Source: Ophioceras dolichostomum (lineage: Eukaryota; Ascomycota; Sordariomycetes; Magnaporthales; Ophioceraceae). Taken from it: a DNA stretch of 64,000 nt. Positions 61,990-64,000 of the stretch are shown in pieces (position 1 is the stretch's first letter; each line of letters starts with the position of its first letter). The stretch lies in NCBI GenBank assembly GCA_003049485.1, contig PYST01000032.1:1001-65000 (forward strand), read 5' to 3'. A program made the position numbers and the translations under genes. The notes under the pieces are model-generated. The model saw nothing but the letters and a program-made list of their open reading frames with translations. It had not been told where the DNA came from and did not search any database.

Positions 61990-63486
61990 ATGGCTCCACC
62001 AACAACATCAACTGCTGCAGACCAGCAGGCCAACGGATCGGGCGTATCCGCGGCCACCTGGAGCCCAGATTCATGGAGGACGAAGCCCATCAAGCAATGC
62101 CCTGAGTACCCAGACCTCAATGCTCTGGGCAAGTCTGTCGATGAGCTCAGTCGCCTTCCCCCGATCGTCCACCCAGCTGAGATCGTGCGGCTGAAGTCGC
62201 TGCTCAAGGATGTGGCTCAGGGCCGGGCGTTCCTGCTGCAGGGCGGCGACTGCGCCGAGCTCTTCGACTACTGCCGGCAGGACGCGATCGAATCCAAGAT
62301 CAAGCTCCTGCTCCAGATGAGCCTGGTCCTCATCTGGGGCGCGGACAAGCGCGTGGTGAGGATCGGGCGCATGGCCGGCCAGTACGCCAAGCCGCGGTCT
62401 AGCCCAACCGAGGTGGTCGACGGCAGGGAGGTGCCCAGCTTCCGCGGCGACATCCTCAACGGCTTCGCGCTCGAGGACCGCGAGCTGGACCCGGCCCGGT
62501 TGGTGCGCGCGTACAACTACTCGGCGGCCACGCACAACTACATCCGCGCCGCCATCACGTCGGGCGGCATCGCCGACCTGCACCGGCCGCTGGACTGGGG
62601 GCTGGGCCACGTGCGCGACCCGCAGCTCAAGGCCAAGTACGAGGAGGCCGTGCGGTTCCTGACGGACATGCTGCGCTTCATGAACACCATCGGCGCCGGC
62701 CGCGGCGACCGCCGGCTCGACACGGTCGAGCTCTTCACGTCACACGAGGGCCTGCTGCTCGAGTACGAGCAGCCCCTGACCCGCCTCCTCGAGAACCCCG
62801 AGATCGCCGCCGCCCAGGGCCACCAGGCCGCGTCGGCGTCCAAGGAGTACTACGACACGTCCGCGCACTTCCTGTGGATCGGCGACCGCACGCGCCAGAT
62901 CGACGGCGCGCACGTCGAGTTCTTCCGCGGCATCGCCAACCCCATCGGCGTCAAGGTCGGCCCCTCCACCCCCGCGTCCGACCTGCTCTCCCTGCTCCGC
63001 ACGCTCAACCCGTTCCGCGAGCCGGGCAAGATCACGCTCATCACGCGCTACGGCTCCGGCCGCGTGGCCGAGCTGCTGCCGTCGCACATCCGCGCCGTCG
63101 AGGGCAGCGAGTACGCCGGCTGCGTGGTGTGGCAGTGCGACCCGATGCACGGCAACACGCGGTCGGTCGGCGCGTTCAAGACGCGCCACTTCGCCGACAT
63201 ATTCTCGGAGCTGTCGCAGACGCTGCGCATCCACCGCGACGAGGGGTCGTACCTCGGGGGCCTGCACCTCGAGCTCACGAGCGACGCCGTCACCGAGTGC
63301 CTGGGCGGCGCCGAGGAGCTCGCCGCCAGCGACCTGCCCACCAACTACACCAGCTTCTGCGACCCGCGCCTCAACGAGAAGCAGGCCCTTGAGCTGGCCT
63401 TCCTGGTTGCGGACCACTACCGTCAGGAGCGTCAGCCGCCTCCGACAGTGGCAGCAACGGCAACGGCGTCGGTGGTGGCCAACTAG
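61990..63486 (+). CDS. aro-8: class II 3-deoxy-7-phosphoheptulonate (DAHP) synthase
   Basis: This is a single exon of 498 residues with very GC-rich codons. It is of the plant-like class II type: FLLQGGDCAELFDYC, RIGRMAGQYAKPRS, TSHEGLLLEYE, HFLWIGDRTRQ, EFFRGIANPIGVKVGP, LITRYGSGRVAELLPSHI, WQCDPMHGNT and GGLHLELTSDAVTECLGG. Metal ligands expected are the cysteine of GGDC, the histidine of PMHGN, a glutamate in LELT and a late aspartate. It condenses phosphoenolpyruvate and erythrose 4-phosphate, the first step of the shikimate pathway to aromatic amino acids. The Neurospora enzyme of this class is the tryptophan-sensitive form (aro-8); the same feedback is assumed here. No presequence is seen. 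Confidence 0.95.
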   Translation: MAPPTTSTAADQQANGSGVSAATWSPDSWRTKPIKQCPEYPDLNALGKSVDELSRLPPIVHPAEIVRLKSLLKDVAQGRAFLLQGGDCAELFDYCRQDAIESKIKLLLQMSLVLIWGADKRVVRIGRMAGQYAKPRSSPTEVVDGREVPSFRGDILNGFALEDRELDPARLVRAYNYSAATHNYIRAAITSGGIADLHRPLDWGLGHVRDPQLKAKYEEAVRFLTDMLRFMNTIGAGRGDRRLDTVELFTSHEGLLLEYEQPLTRLLENPEIAAAQGHQAASASKEYYDTSAHFLWIGDRTRQIDGAHVEFFRGIANPIGVKVGPSTPASDLLSLLRTLNPFREPGKITLITRYGSGRVAELLPSHIRAVEGSEYAGCVVWQCDPMHGNTRSVGAFKTRHFADIFSELSQTLRIHRDEGSYLGGLHLELTSDAVTECLGGAEELAASDLPTNYTSFCDPRLNEKQALELAFLVADHYRQERQPPPTVAATATASVVAN

Positions 63487-64000
63487 GCAGGGAGGTAAAA
63501 GCTACCTGCCTGCCTCTCTCTGCGAAAGAGAAGTTTCTACGTCTCCATTGTCTCACTTGCAAGCATTACTAGATCAAAAGTCTTTCGTTTACATCTCGTT
63601 CTTCTGGAAGCGATGTCTAAGGGTGCTTTTCTGTGAGGGATCACTAAGGATGCGATCATATGTTAGGAGGAGTTGGATGTATTAGGACAATCGCCATCTC
63701 TCATAGCTTGGGCTTCCTGTCTGTCTTTTCGAAAAGTAACAATGGTTGCGATGGTTCCATATTCTGTCGATTTCTGCAAAATGGCGGGGTTACCAAAAGC
63801 ATCGCCTTGTTTCTTGAGCAGCTGAAGCAGATGAACTTCGCGCAGTTTTATTCGCAACGCTAGCTTCAGCATCGATGTTAAGACAATGGCTTCTCATGTG
63901 GCAACAAAAGCAGCAAGACATCTGGCATTGAGTTCCTGTCCCGACCTACCAGCCCCATGTCTTCATCCCCTTGCTCCTCTAACCTTCCGGCCACGCACGG
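63487..64000. other. right end: DAHP synthase 3-prime UTR and possible exon on the minus strand
   Basis: The first 170 bases are a plausible 3-prime UTR. On the minus strand a 69-codon frame (63872-63663) reads protein-like, for example REVHLLQLLKKQGDAFGNPA and STEYGTIATIVTFRKDR. An in-frame stop lies 8 codons upstream of its ATG, and a CTAG acceptor lies within it, so it could be the last exon of a gene extending past the window. I do not recognise the family. Confidence 0.35.

Overview
This is a eukaryotic nuclear window from a filamentous ascomycete, most likely a Sordariomycete. Most of the genes carry short GT-AG introns. The gene set is typical of a mould: an AP-1/Yap1-type bZIP factor, an AcuK/Ert1 gluconeogenesis regulator, an ExgD-type glucanase, a class II DAHP synthase and an STK32/YANK kinase. 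Coding DNA is rich in C/G-ending codons, while intergenic DNA carries pyrimidine tracts and TAGG/CCTA motifs. Species cannot be fixed from sequence reading alone. I see no bacterial-type operons, CRISPR arrays, intact transposons, rRNA or convincing tRNA genes.

I could splice twenty protein genes so that every exon sum is an in-frame multiple of three. In order they are: a four-finger C2H2 factor (+, 5935-7683); a DsbA/FrnE-like oxidoreductase (+, 10476-11582); TFIIE beta (-, 12133-13071); cytochrome b5 (-, 14370-15035); F-actin capping protein alpha (-, 16140-17560); branched-chain 2-oxoacid dehydrogenase E1 beta (-, 18304-19602); glucan 1,3-beta-glucosidase (+, 20073-22470); an MFS drug/polyamine-type transporter (+, 24195-27789); AcuK/Ert1 (+, 32840-35536); riboflavin kinase (-, 36331-37094); Fmp52 (-, 37876-38673); a RING-type protein (+, 39750-40483); a small conserved mitochondrial-type protein (-, 40847-41287); an STK32/YANK-like kinase (+, 45979-48391); an AP-1 bZIP factor (-, 50917-53049); a Dos2-like BSD protein (+, 55342-56844); Tsr2 (-, 57340-57993); Rib3 (-, 58543-59335); a HYPK-like UBA protein (-, 60506-61026); and class II DAHP synthase (+, 61990-63486).

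Gene spacing is uneven. Housekeeping genes are packed with 0.4-1 kb between them. The regulators (C2H2 factor, AcuK, STK32-like kinase, AP-1) sit next to gene-free stretches of 2-6 kb. Those stretches hold most of the simple repeats: a roughly 553-bp (TC)n tract at 43307-43859, a 32-nt poly-C run at 5548-5579, several 11-14 bp tandem repeats, and scattered TACCTACCTAGG-type motifs.

The genes do not form one pathway or a secondary-metabolite cluster. Themes that recur are riboflavin/FMN synthesis (Rib3 and riboflavin kinase, not adjacent), mitochondrial carbon metabolism, transcription and stress regulation, and cell-wall or cytoskeleton upkeep. I found no clear new multi-gene system. The best leads are a perfect RFX-type X-box palindrome in the divergent promoter between the E1-beta and glucanase genes, the giant polypyrimidine tract, the dispersed TAGG/CCTA motif, a 19-nt micro-exon, and a possible unrecognised 3-prime exon at the right end.
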